From IMG/VR virus record IMGVR_UViG_3300042452_000346, positions 1 to 38,794 of that record: DNA of 38,794 nucleotides. One strand, given 5' to 3'. A model generated the notes under the pieces. The model ran no database searches, was not told the origin of the DNA, and worked only from the letters and a program-made list of their open reading frames with translations. The position numbers were made by a program, and so were the translations under genes. Source of the stretch: a virus. Shown here one piece after another: positions 30,797 to 38,563 of the stretch (position 1 is the first letter of the stretch; every line of letters starts with the position of its first letter).

Positions 30797-31645
30797 TTAC
30801 CTTAATTGTACTTCTTTTTCTACAACTACATAAGCGGCTTCTTCACCAATTGAGTCACAGCCAAACGGCATTAGCGCATGACCCTTATCTCCCCAGGACT
30901 TGCCCCAAGAGTTTCGCATTATCCAGTTGCCGTCAGCAGTCCAGCCAATGAGGTTCACCATGTGATTTAACCCATTGTATTTACAGCCTTTCATGACGCC
31001 GCCTTTGTAATTATCCCATCTGCCATTGGCCCCTACTGCGACTGATACATAGCCTGATTGCATGATTGCGGCTTTTAGTTCATCAACTGTAGGACTTCTA
31101 TCGGGCGCTCCTAAGTTGTACCAAGATACAGGCTGAAGAACGCGCTGCTTTTTCTTCGCAGTGCAAATCTGATTGTAGGCCTTGTACGGATACAAAGCTT
31201 CGCTTGTAACCCCGTTTTTGACTAAATACGGGCCAGCGAAATTGCCTCCACGGCAGCCATACCACTCAGAATCGCAATCAACGATTTCTTGCTCGCTTGC
31301 TACTTCAACTTGATTGTTAAATATCAACGCAGCGCTTTCAAGATTTGCGACGGTTGAGAACGCCCAGCAGCTCCCACAAGCTCCTTGGTCTTTAATAGGC
31401 AAACTGAACCCTAAGTTACGCCAGTCAAAGCTGACTGGAAGGTACGCATTGGTTCTAGGATTCTTAAACACGCCGCCTTCAAGTAACCCGTGGCCTTCGT
31501 GGAGCTTGATGTAACCCGTTGCATACTTTGTGGGGCCTACGTCAATCGTCACGTTGTCAGGGGTTGTAGGTTTTGTGCCTGTACTATCACCGCAGCTAAC
31601 TAAAAAAAGCGTAAAAAACGCTAACAAACTAAACAGAATTTTCAT
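30797..31645 (-). CDS. Papain-like (C1A) cysteine protease lipoprotein
   Basis: This 282-residue protein is the only protein gene on the minus strand. The signal peptide MKILFSLLAFFTLFLVSC ends in a lipobox with Cys18, and +2 is Gly, which predicts the outer membrane. After a 50-residue spacer the papain fold starts at LPVSFDWRN. The catalytic set is intact: Q87 in KDQGACGSCWAFS, C93, H228 in NGLNHMVNLIGW and N245 in RNSWGKSWGDKG. Several further cysteines fit papain disulfides (C90, C124, C131, C161, C221, C263). AAGGAG precedes the ATG. Its isolation and opposite direction suggest an acquired accessory gene. A role at the host surface (exclusion of other phages, receptor removal, or predation-linked proteolysis) is inference. 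Confidence 0.92.
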   Translation of the reverse strand: MKILFSLLAFFTLFLVSCGDSTGTKPTTPDNVTIDVGPTKYATGYIKLHEGHGLLEGGVFKNPRTNAYLPVSFDWRNLGFSLPIKDQGACGSCWAFSTVANLESAALIFNNQVEVASEQEIVDCDSEWYGCRGGNFAGPYLVKNGVTSEALYPYKAYNQICTAKKKQRVLQPVSWYNLGAPDRSPTVDELKAAIMQSGYVSVAVGANGRWDNYKGGVMKGCKYNGLNHMVNLIGWTADGNWIMRNSWGKSWGDKGHALMPFGCDSIGEEAAYVVVEKEVQLR

Positions 31646-31680
31646 GTTTTTATCTCCTTATGCGCGAATTTCTCTCATTT

Positions 31681-31719
31681 TTGCCTTGATTAGACAAACT
31701 TGAAAAGAAAGTGAGGCAA
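31681..31719 (+). promoter_or_regulatory. GCCTT-TAGACAA element with arm over the Shine-Dalgarno
   Basis: TTGCCTT (31681-31687) runs into GATTAGACAA (31688-31697). AGGCAA (31714-31719) is complementary to TTGCCT and coincides with the Shine-Dalgarno of ATG 31723, so pairing would hide it. The same layout is seen at 98-191 and 12728-12769. It also lies in the divergent region upstream of the minus-strand protease. Confidence 0.5.
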
Positions 31720-31722
31720 CAA

Positions 31723-31956
31723 ATGCCGTCGCCATTAGCATTTTTGGATGAAAAACGTAAAGAAACGGGGATAGCTGTGGAACATAGATCAGAAGAAGGC
31801 CGCAAAAGAAACGTTGGCCTTGAAGTAGCTGCCGAAGAATTGATGACTGCCGTTGAAAAGAAAGACGTGCCAGGCATCGCTATCGCATTAGAAAACGCTT
31901 TTTACCTACTAGAATCTATTCCTCATGAAGAAGAGGAAATGGAAGAAGAAGAGTAA
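31723..31956 (+). CDS. Hypothetical small acidic protein, first of the head block
   Basis: This encodes 77 residues from ATG 31723, with GTGAGG as Shine-Dalgarno; GTG 31711 is an alternative. The helix AAEELMTAVEKKDVPGIAIALENAFYLLES and an acidic tail (EEEEMEEEE) resemble a small family found near portal genes in environmental phages. Its stop overlaps the next ATG by one base. Function unknown. Confidence 0.6.
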   Translation: MPSPLAFLDEKRKETGIAVEHRSEEGRKRNVGLEVAAEELMTAVEKKDVPGIAIALENAFYLLESIPHEEEEMEEEE

Positions 31957-33095
31957 TGGCCGAGGGTAAAAAACCTTTTATTGGTTACAACCCTAAGAAG
32001 CACTCGAAGTCTGGTGGACTTAGCGACAGTTACAGAAAGAAGCTAAACAGGGAAGAAGGCTCAAACTTAAAAAGGCCTGTAACTGGTAAGCCAAAGCCGG
32101 GAAGCGAAGCAGCCGGAAGAAAGAAAAGTTTTTGCGCACGAATGTCAGGCGTTAAAGGCCCGACATCAATAAGCGGAGAGTTAACGCCAAAAGGTGCAGC
32201 TCTAAAACGTTGGAACTGTGCAGATGGCGGAATGATTGGAGAAAAGATGCCACTTAAAGAAGGCAAATCAAAAAAGACTCTTGAAAAGAATATCAAGACC
32301 GAGATAGCCGCAGGTAAACCGCCTAAACAAGCGGTTGCAATAGCTTACGCTATGAAAAGAAGAAACATGGCAAAGGGCGGCGGACTATATGCAAACATTC
32401 ATGCAAAGAGAGAAAGAATTGCAGAAGGCAGTGGCGAGAAAATGAGAAAGCCTGGAACAGAGGGCGCGCCAACTGCGAAAGCTTTTAAACAAGCGGAAAA
32501 AACCGCAACAATGTCCGAAGGGGGCGAAGTGAAACACGTTACACAAAAAGAAACTATGCACTGTGAAAAGTGCGGTCACACAATGATGGCTATGGGCGGT
32601 GGAGTAGAAGAAAAAGAAGCTGCTCAAATCGGAAAGCCAGCGCTTACTCCTCACGGCAAAGAAGAAAAAGAAATGCGCCATGAAGGAAAACCTCAAAGCG
32701 ATATGGCAAAGCTCGCTATGGGTGGAAGCTGCTACGCTGAAGGCGGACAGGTTCAAAACGAAAAGCTAAACCCAAGTCATCAAGTTCCTATGGACGCAAG
32801 ACTTAAGCAACAAACTATGGCGATGCGCGCTCCCGGCATGAACCAAACACAAGTTGCAAAACTTGCGATGGGCGGAAGCGTTGTAGAAGAAATCATGCGC
32901 GGACGTAAGAAGATGGCAATGGGAGGCGGAGTAGAGAGTGACCGCGATGCAGAGCCAGCTTTCGCTGACGATTTAGATTTGTCTAACGTTCATTACATGG
33001 AAGACGAAGCTCATGAAGTAAATCCAAATCCAAGTGACGATGATTTCAGCTTGGTCGGTCAAATCATGAAAGAAAGAAAGCGATATAGACCCTAA
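31956..33095 (+). CDS. Virion-block protein with SFCARMSG zinc-type domain and MAMGG repeats
   Basis: This encodes 379 residues. Residues about 50-90 contain RKKSFCARMSGVKGP...LKRWNC, the signature of a small domain seen in many phage genomes (cyano- and pelagiphages). Residues about 105-135 carry KNIKTEIAAGKPPKQAVAIAYAMKRR, a second known conserved block. The rest is low complexity: Gly/Met/Lys-rich with repeated MAMGGG or LAMGGS (at least four) and a CEKCGH pair. The C-terminus is acidic and ends in IMKERKRYRP. It stands between an acidic small gene and the portal block. Its role is not known to me; a head assembly factor or linker scaffold is possible. Confidence 0.65.
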   Translation: MAEGKKPFIGYNPKKHSKSGGLSDSYRKKLNREEGSNLKRPVTGKPKPGSEAAGRKKSFCARMSGVKGPTSISGELTPKGAALKRWNCADGGMIGEKMPLKEGKSKKTLEKNIKTEIAAGKPPKQAVAIAYAMKRRNMAKGGGLYANIHAKRERIAEGSGEKMRKPGTEGAPTAKAFKQAEKTATMSEGGEVKHVTQKETMHCEKCGHTMMAMGGGVEEKEAAQIGKPALTPHGKEEKEMRHEGKPQSDMAKLAMGGSCYAEGGQVQNEKLNPSHQVPMDARLKQQTMAMRAPGMNQTQVAKLAMGGSVVEEIMRGRKKMAMGGGVESDRDAEPAFADDLDLSNVHYMEDEAHEVNPNPSDDDFSLVGQIMKERKRYRP

Positions 33096-33310
33096 TGAGC
33101 GCTTGTTTGTTCACAATCAATCAAGAGTCTTTAAAAAAGCTAAATTTTTCTGAAATTATTAAGCTAAGAGATAAGGCATTAAAAATTTTGGGAAGTGAGC
33201 CAAATAAAGACAATAAATTTGAATGTGATCAATGGTGCGGAAATTGGGACACGCTTACTCATATTGTAAGAGAATTAGATCGCAGAGAAGAAGAGAGATT
33301 TAATGGATAA
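33095..33310 (+). CDS. Hypothetical small protein
   Basis: This encodes 71 residues, start coupled (TAATG) to the previous gene. It is helical with FSEIIKLRDKALKILGSE and a Trp/Cys segment (CDQWCGNWDTLTHIVRELDRRE). No family recognised. It overlaps the next small gene by 8 bp. Confidence 0.55.
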   Translation: MSACLFTINQESLKKLNFSEIIKLRDKALKILGSEPNKDNKFECDQWCGNWDTLTHIVRELDRREEERFNG

Positions 33311-33473
33311 TTGCGAACACGAGATGGAAAAAATAACCATCAGTGAAAATCATGAATATACCTGTTGTTGTGGAAAGCACTGGCAATACGCAATTCATTA
33401 TCTGTGGGATGAAGAAGCAAAAGAGATAGAAAAAGAAGAAAGAAAAATAAAAAATGGATTTAAAAACGCTTAA
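33303..33473 (+). CDS. Small cysteine-containing protein
   Basis: This encodes 56 residues from ATG 33303. It has CEHEMEKITISENHEYTCCCGKHWQ, a possible zinc-binding arrangement (CEH...CCCGKHW), then a very acidic/basic helix (EEAKEIEKEERKIK). It overlaps both neighbours by 8 and 20 bp. No family recognised; the dense packing supports reality. Confidence 0.5.
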   Translation: MDNCEHEMEKITISENHEYTCCCGKHWQYAIHYLWDEEAKEIEKEERKIKNGFKNA

Positions 33474-33678
33474 AGATTTACTGAAGCTACTTCGCGAGAA
33501 GGGCGTTACAGAATTTAAAATGGGCGACATTGAGCTGAAACTTTCTGAAGAAGCTCCTCAGTCAAAGTACAAACGCCGACAAGAAGATGCAGCATTGGAA
33601 GGCGAGCCAGATTTAACAGAAGAAGAATTGATTTATTATTCTTCAACTCCGCCGACCGAAATGGTTGAACAACAATGA
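33454..33678 (+). CDS. Small protein adjoining the portal gene
   Basis: This encodes 74 residues. The opening MDLKTLKDLLKLLREKGVTEFKMGDIELKLS is a recurrent text of small proteins directly upstream of portal genes, with a helix followed by a two-strand hairpin. The C-terminal half is acidic. It overlaps the portal start by 4 bp (ATGA), so coupling is expected. A portal or packaging accessory role is inferred from position. Confidence 0.65.
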   Translation: MDLKTLKDLLKLLREKGVTEFKMGDIELKLSEEAPQSKYKRRQEDAALEGEPDLTEEELIYYSSTPPTEMVEQQ

Positions 33679-35588
33679 GTTTAAAAACTACAACAAAACA
33701 AAAGAGCTTCGGCAGGACAGAGCGCATCTACAAAACCACGGATGACGCTTTCATTGGAAATAAAGGTTTTCGTTGGTGGGAAGAAAAAGACAGTGGCGCA
33801 AGAGCAAGACAGCTTTTTTCGACGGTTGCTTATCTTAAGCAGGGCCAGCAGTTTAGACAAAGACAAGCAGCGCAGTTCGCAAGACTTTACAGCGGTCAAT
33901 CGCTTTACAGTTTTGTGGGAAGCAATATGTCGAAAATGGATAACGTTTCGACTCTACAGCCTAACCGACCCACTTATAATCTCATTAGTTCGGTTACTGA
34001 TACGCTTGTTTCTAAATTAACCCAGAGTAAACCCACGCCTGTTTTTCTAACCGACAATGGTGATTACAAAGAAAGAAATTTAGCAAAGAAGCTAAATAAC
34101 TTTATTCTTGGTGAATTTTACCGCGCAAAAGCCTACGAGATCGGCGAATATATTTTGACTGACGCTCTGGTGCAAGGAACAGGCTGCGTAAAAATATTAG
34201 AAACAATGGATAAAAAAGTCGGGTTAGAGCGCGTGATACTGACCGAACTTTTCGTCGATATTCAAGAAGCCGCATTTGGTAATCCTCGAAGATTGTATCA
34301 AGTTAAGTTAATGGACAGAAGCCAGCTCGAAGCTGCCTTTCCTAAGCATAAAAGATTAGCAGCAGAGTCGCAAAAAGCTACTATCGATAGCAGTGCGGAA
34401 ACTGCCAAATCAGTTGCAGACCTCGTAATGGTTGTTGAAGGGTGGAGCTTGCCTTCTGGCGAAGACACAGGTGACGGGTATCACTCGATTGCTTGTTCCG
34501 AAGGCGAGTTGTTCCACGAAGAATGGACTAAACAAACATTCCCATTCGTATTCTTACACCATAAGAAAAGACAGTTAGGATTTTGGTCACAAGGAGTTGC
34601 TGAAAGTTTATTCGGCACCCAACTAGAGCTTAATTCTTTATTAGACACGATTGCTAAATCAATAAAACTCTTCGGAGTGCCTAGAGTGTTTGTTGAAGAG
34701 GGCAGCAAAGTTAATCAAGCGGCCTTTATGAACAAGATAGGCATGATTGTGAAATTTAGGGGACAGCCCCCGATATTTTCTGTCAGCCAGAGTAACGCGC
34801 AAGAGATGTATGAGGAACGTGCGCGTCTCATTCAGTTTGGTTTTGAGCAAGAAGGCTTAAGTATGCTTTCAGCTACGAGCCAAAAGCCAGCAGGATTAAA
34901 CTCAGGTGAAGCACAGAGAGTTTATCAAGATATTAACTCAGACAGATTTGCTGCTTTAGAAAGGCGCTATACAAATTTTTATGTGGATATCGCTTACCAA
35001 ATTATTGATAAGGCAATGGAAATCGGAGAACGCGACGGAAAGTACACGACTGTATTTACGGACAGGCGACAAGGCACAAAAGAAATCGAGCTTCCTGACG
35101 TTAAGCTCCTCAAAGACCCGTTTGTCATTCAAGCCTACGTTCAAAGCTCTTTACCGAAAGAGCCAGCCGGAAGATTGCAAAAAGTAACTGAAATGATTCA
35201 GTCTAATATGATTACCATTCAAGAAGGGCGACGACTTCTTGATTTCCCTGACTTGGGCCAGATTGAAACGCTTGCAAATGCCTCCGAAGAAAGAATTTTT
35301 AAATATTTAGACGATATTATCGAGGAAGGTAAGTACGAGGGGCCTGATCAGTTTATGAACCTCGCTAAAGCTACAGAAATCGTCACTCAATACATAAATT
35401 TATATTCAACATGCAATCTTGAAGAAGAAAAAATGCAGATGCTCCGTGACTTCTTCGCTGAGATTCAAGACTTGCAAATGGCCGCCATGCCTCAACCGCC
35501 TATGGGCGCGATGCCAATACCGCAAAATCAATTAGCGGTTCCAGAAGCTTTACCAAGTAGCCCATTATTACCGATGGGCCAAGGATAA
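33675..35588 (+). CDS. Portal protein
   Basis: This encodes 637 residues, the usual size for podoviral portals. The N-terminal region has RWWEEKDSGARARQLFSTVAYLKQGQQFRQRQAAQFARLYSG, typical of this portal group, followed by RPTYNLISSVTDTLVSKLTQSKP. The centre carries the wing/stem pattern (ILTDALVQGTGCVKI, GVAESLFGTQLELNSLLDTI), the tunnel loop region near AQEMYEERARLIQFGFEQEGLS, and the C-terminal Met/Pro-rich tail (MPQPPMGAMPIPQ). A dodecameric ring at one capsid vertex engages TerL and, after packaging, the adaptor. No frameshift seen. Confidence 0.92.
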   Translation: MSLKTTTKQKSFGRTERIYKTTDDAFIGNKGFRWWEEKDSGARARQLFSTVAYLKQGQQFRQRQAAQFARLYSGQSLYSFVGSNMSKMDNVSTLQPNRPTYNLISSVTDTLVSKLTQSKPTPVFLTDNGDYKERNLAKKLNNFILGEFYRAKAYEIGEYILTDALVQGTGCVKILETMDKKVGLERVILTELFVDIQEAAFGNPRRLYQVKLMDRSQLEAAFPKHKRLAAESQKATIDSSAETAKSVADLVMVVEGWSLPSGEDTGDGYHSIACSEGELFHEEWTKQTFPFVFLHHKKRQLGFWSQGVAESLFGTQLELNSLLDTIAKSIKLFGVPRVFVEEGSKVNQAAFMNKIGMIVKFRGQPPIFSVSQSNAQEMYEERARLIQFGFEQEGLSMLSATSQKPAGLNSGEAQRVYQDINSDRFAALERRYTNFYVDIAYQIIDKAMEIGERDGKYTTVFTDRRQGTKEIELPDVKLLKDPFVIQAYVQSSLPKEPAGRLQKVTEMIQSNMITIQEGRRLLDFPDLGQIETLANASEERIFKYLDDIIEEGKYEGPDQFMNLAKATEIVTQYINLYSTCNLEEEKMQMLRDFFAEIQDLQMAAMPQPPMGAMPIPQNQLAVPEALPSSPLLPMGQG

Positions 35589-35594
35589 TAACCC

Positions 35595-35628
35595 TAGCGT
35601 CGCAACGCTATAACGCCGCAGAGTCGGC
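35595..35628 (+). promoter_or_regulatory. Paired hairpins before the scaffold gene
   Basis: TAGCGT (35595-35600) pairs with ACGCTA (35605-35610) across a CGCA tetraloop. GCCG (35615-35618) pairs with CGGC (35625-35628). They stand just before the AAGGAGA Shine-Dalgarno of ATG 35640. They may be an RNA processing or stability element separating portal from scaffold/capsid messages. No terminator T-run. Confidence 0.4.
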
Positions 35629-35639
35629 AAGGAGAAAAC

Positions 35640-36713
35640 ATGGCACTAGTAACTGAACCTAAGGCTGCATCTACGCCTGTCGCAACAACCCCGACAAGAC
35701 CTTCCGTAACATTCGGAACACCAAAGCCTACAACAGCAAGAGTTGATGCTTTAAAGCAAAGACTTAGCAATCCTCAAGCCCCTACAAATACTGTAGCGCC
35801 ACGCCCTGCCGGAAGCACCGCAAGAGCTGAGCAATACGCTAAATTACAAGCCCATGCTGCGCCTGTCCCACAGAACACGCAGCCATTACAAGACATTGAG
35901 CCGCCGCCCTCTGGAATGGTGGAAAACGCTATAGCTACTGAAGGCGCAGTGCCTCAAGTAGACAATAGTGTTGAAGTTGCTGAAAAGACTGCTGAAGCAC
36001 CTAGCGAGCCTCTCAGCCCTCAATTTGTCGCCCTCGCAAAACAGGAGCGACAACTTCGGAAAGCCCGACAAGAGCTAAAGGCTCAACAAGACGCCTGGAA
36101 AGCCCAGCAAGCGAGCATGGTGAGTATAGACGACTTGAAAACTGATCCTCTCGGCACTATGTCGAAGCTTGGCCTCACTTACGATCAGCTGACTGAGTTA
36201 CAGCTTAGTCAGATCAATCCAGATCCAAATCAACAATTATTAAACAAGATAGCGGAGCTGGAAACGAAGTTAGCTTCGGTCGATGAGCAATTCACCAAGC
36301 GTGATAACGCTGCTTATGAAGCCGCAGTTAACCAGATTCGTAATGACGTCAAACTTTTGGTCGATTCCGACCCAACGTACGAAACCATAAGAGCGACGGG
36401 AGAATCCGAAGCTGTTGTGGAACTGATTAGAAAAGTCTTCGATGCGGAAGGCGCAATCCTTTCTGTAGAGGAAGCAGCCCAACTCGTCGAAGATAAATTG
36501 CTTGAGCGCGAAGTCGAAAGACTAAAGGCCTTGCAAAAACTTTCTAAAGTTCAGTCGCGTTTAGGGAAGCTGACAGAGAATTCAGCAGAAGCAAGTGAAC
36601 TGAAGCAACAGCCCGTACAAACTACTCTTTCTAATGCAGGTACGGTTTCACGACCATTAACCGCTAGAGAAAGAGCAATCATGGCTTTTGAGAGTGCAAA
36701 ATCAAAAGTGTAA
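35640..36713 (+). CDS. Scaffolding / head assembly protein
   Basis: This encodes 357 residues between portal and capsid genes, with SD AAGGAGA. The first 115 residues are Pro/Ala/Thr-rich and disordered (PTRPSVTFGTPKP). Residues about 118-155 begin a charged coiled coil (LSPQFVALAKQERQLRKARQELKAQQDAWKAQ), with more helix through residue 310 (NKIAELETKLASVDEQF; DKLLEREVERLKALQKLSK). The C-terminus ends RPLTARERAIMAFESAKSKV, a capsid-binding-like basic helix. Composition and position are those of podoviral scaffolding proteins that shape the prohead and then leave. No protease motif is seen. Confidence 0.85.
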   Translation: MALVTEPKAASTPVATTPTRPSVTFGTPKPTTARVDALKQRLSNPQAPTNTVAPRPAGSTARAEQYAKLQAHAAPVPQNTQPLQDIEPPPSGMVENAIATEGAVPQVDNSVEVAEKTAEAPSEPLSPQFVALAKQERQLRKARQELKAQQDAWKAQQASMVSIDDLKTDPLGTMSKLGLTYDQLTELQLSQINPDPNQQLLNKIAELETKLASVDEQFTKRDNAAYEAAVNQIRNDVKLLVDSDPTYETIRATGESEAVVELIRKVFDAEGAILSVEEAAQLVEDKLLEREVERLKALQKLSKVQSRLGKLTENSAEASELKQQPVQTTLSNAGTVSRPLTARERAIMAFESAKSKV

Positions 36714-36759
36714 ATGGTTTACGTTTTTGCTTTGCATTCACTAACTAAAGGACTTCAAC

Positions 36760-38563
36760 ATGGCTACATATGCTAGCAGTTCGAGTTCTATTGCAGTTCT
36801 TAAAGAATTGTATGTAGACAACTCGGATTTCATGAAGGACTTGGTTTATGCTAAACAAATTGGCCTTTTAGCAAGGAATTGCTAATTGCAGTACCCGAAT
36901 ATCGGTTAAAATCCGGCAGCGGACAAGACCGAAGCGTAAAACGTAAGAACTACGCTCGAACGACTGACAAGGGGTGCGAGAACCGCATGAGATACAGTCT
37001 GCTCTCACGCTATAACATTAGAAACGTGAGCTAACACAAAGGAAAAACCCTGCATTCGCTCTTATTCCGAAGAATGAATCTACGGAAGGGCTTGCTGGTA
37101 AGTATATTCCAGTTCCTATTCAATACGCTGATCCTATGGGTCGTTCGCATACATTTGCGAATGCTCAAGGCAATCAAACACCTAACCAGTACAATAGCTT
37201 CTTCGTGTACGTTATCCAGGATTACCAACTGGTAACAATCACTAACTTGCTCATTGAGCAAACAAGAAGCAATGCTGGTGCGTTCGTTGACGAAATGAAA
37301 CGTCAAATGGACGGGGGTAAACAAAAATGCCCAGCAGAGGAGCAATCCTTTGCTGCATAATCCCGAATATCGGTTAAAGGCCAGAAGTGGTTCAGACCGA
37401 AGCGTAAAACGTAAGAACTACGCTCGAACGACTGACAAGGGCTTCCCAAGTGGAAGGATATACAGTCTAGTCCTGCGATATAACAAAGAAGAAACGCAGG
37501 TATTAACGATAAAAAACTTGTCGAACAACATGGCTTTCGAGCTATTTGGTTCGGGAACAGCTACCCGTGGCGTAATTGGTTCTGCTATCACTAATCCTAG
37601 TGCTGGCGTTTACCAATTTACTCTGCAGAATCCACAGAACGTTGTTAATTTCGAAGTCGGGATGACAATCCAGGCTTCCGCAACTGACGGCGGCGCTGTC
37701 CTTCCTATATTAACTCCAACTGTTCCAGATTTGGGCACAGTGTCCTCTGTAAACCGTTCTACTGGCGTAATCCAGTTCACGGTTGCACAAGGAACACCTA
37801 ACTCAACCTGGGCAAACGGAAATTACATCACCGTACAAGGTGACATTCCGCCTGCTGGGGGTTCTGGATCAGGCCCATTAGGAGCTACTGGCTCTTACTT
37901 GGCTGCTTCTGGATTCTCTGCTTGGTTGCCTGCAACTGATCCTTCTCCCTCGGATTCTTTCTGGGGAGTAAATCGGTCTGTAGACCCAACCCGTCTCGCA
38001 GGACTGCGCTATGACGCAAGTTCCTACAGCATTGAAGAGGGCGTGGTTAACGCTCTTGGATTTGCTAACCGAGAAGGTGCAGACCCAGATACTATGATCC
38101 TAAGTTTCCAGAGCTACACCGCCCTGGAAAATGCACTTGGTAAACTTATGTGCCCAGCAATGGAGGAATCTCTTGCTGCATAATCCCGAATTACGGTTAA
38201 AAGCTAGAAGTAGCCAAGACCGTGGCGTAATTTACGCCCGAGAGACTGACAAGGGCTTCCAGAACGGAAGGATATACAGTCCGATCTCACACTATAACCT
38301 AATGAAATGTGAGCTAACACAAATGGCAAAAGTGCAATATGTGGACATTAAGCACGAAGAAGCTGCAATCGCCTTTGAAGGCATTCGCTTCCACAGTGCT
38401 TATGGCTATGTAACCGTATTTGCTGATCGCTCTGCGATTCCGCAAACCGGACTATGCCTGTCTATGGATACTTGGAAGCTGCGCTCTTTGGGCAAAGCTC
38501 CTCATATCCTCACTTACGGACTTGAAGGCCTTGAAGGTCTACGAGTCGGTAACAGTGATGCCT
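36760..38563 (+). CDS. Major capsid protein gene, interrupted by group I introns (exons 1-4)
   Basis: The start ATG 36760 has SD AAAGGAC. Exons read by keeping frame and group I rules (U before, G at the end of the intron) are 36760-36867, 37043-37318, 37509-38141 and 38326-38563. Joined, they read MATYASSSSS...AKQIGL | KNPAFALIPKNES...EMKRQMDGG | IKNLSNNMAFELFG...LENALG | AKVQYVDIKHEE...GLRVGNSDA, an uninterrupted HK97-type capsid sequence (family texts: GRSHTFANAQ, NFEVGMTI, MDTWKLRSLGKAP). Unspliced reading stops inside each of introns 1-3. A last exon lies at window 1-42. Inferred total is about 430 residues if the ends abut, slightly more if a piece is missing. Confidence 0.88.
36868..37042 (+). 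ncRNA. Group I intron 1 in the capsid gene (about 175 nt)
   Basis: This segment breaks the capsid frame between AKQIGL and KNPAFAL. It holds a group I core: P7 5' strand GACTG before ACAAGGG, the P8 hairpin TGCG..CGCA, then GATACAGTC as P7 3' strand. P9 is CTCACG/CGTGAG. P6 is AGCGTA/TACGCT. A hairpin AGCAA-GGAA-TTGCT near the start has a GNRA loop. Exon ends are uncertain by one base (after CCT or CCTT; before G or GA), but both give Leu-Lys-Asn. P1 pairing is less regular than in introns 2-4. No reading frame for an endonuclease. It shares 48 identical nt with intron 2. Confidence 0.88.
37319..37508 (+). ncRNA. Group I intron 2 in the capsid gene (about 190 nt)
   Basis: This splits the frame between MDGG and IKNLS. 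The 5' exon ends in GGGT, which pairs with the internal guide GCCC at about 37330 with the conserved U-G at the splice site. P2 is CAGCAG/TTGCTG-type with an inner AGGA-GCAA-TCCT hairpin. P6 is AGCGTA/TACGCT. P7 is GACTG/CAGTC around P8 CTTCC/GGAAG. P9 is CCTGCG/CGCAGG. The last base is G 37508. No endonuclease frame. The in-frame extension of exon 2 stops at TAA within GCTGCATAA. Confidence 0.92.
38142..38325 (+). ncRNA. Group I intron 3 in the capsid gene (about 184 nt)
   Basis: This splits the frame between ENALG and AKVQY. The 5' exon end GGT pairs with a GCC guide near 38153. P2 has a GGAA loop. P6 is GGCGT/ACGCC. P7 is GACTG/CAGTC around P8 CTTCC/GGAAG. P9 is CTCACA/TGTGAG. The last base is G 38325. 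The start and middle resemble intron 2; the end (GTGAGCTAACACAAA) matches intron 1 exactly. No endonuclease frame. Confidence 0.92.

Noticed and set aside
31646-31720. TAGACAA element as the -10 box (TTGTCTAAT on the minus strand) of the protease promoter only
   Set aside because: The same element occurs at 98 and 12728 with no divergent gene, so a minus-strand-only role does not explain it; no matching -35 was found.
37136-37360. Separate small genes in the capsid region (36760-36885, 37136-37360, 37350-38183, 38131-38652)
   Set aside because: They are exon pieces of one capsid gene extended into introns; joining them gives one family-like protein.
37350-37508. Conserved peptide-like reading through introns 2 and 3 (LLHNPE.RLKARS...TDKGF..GRIYS)
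   Set aside because: The similarity follows from the conserved ribozyme sequence. The frame differs from the upstream capsid exon and has no start with a ribosome site.
36868-38325. Translational bypassing or inteins as explanation for the capsid breaks
   Set aside because: The interruptions carry in-frame stops and group I core helices with compensatory changes; inteins would be open frames with conserved protein blocks.
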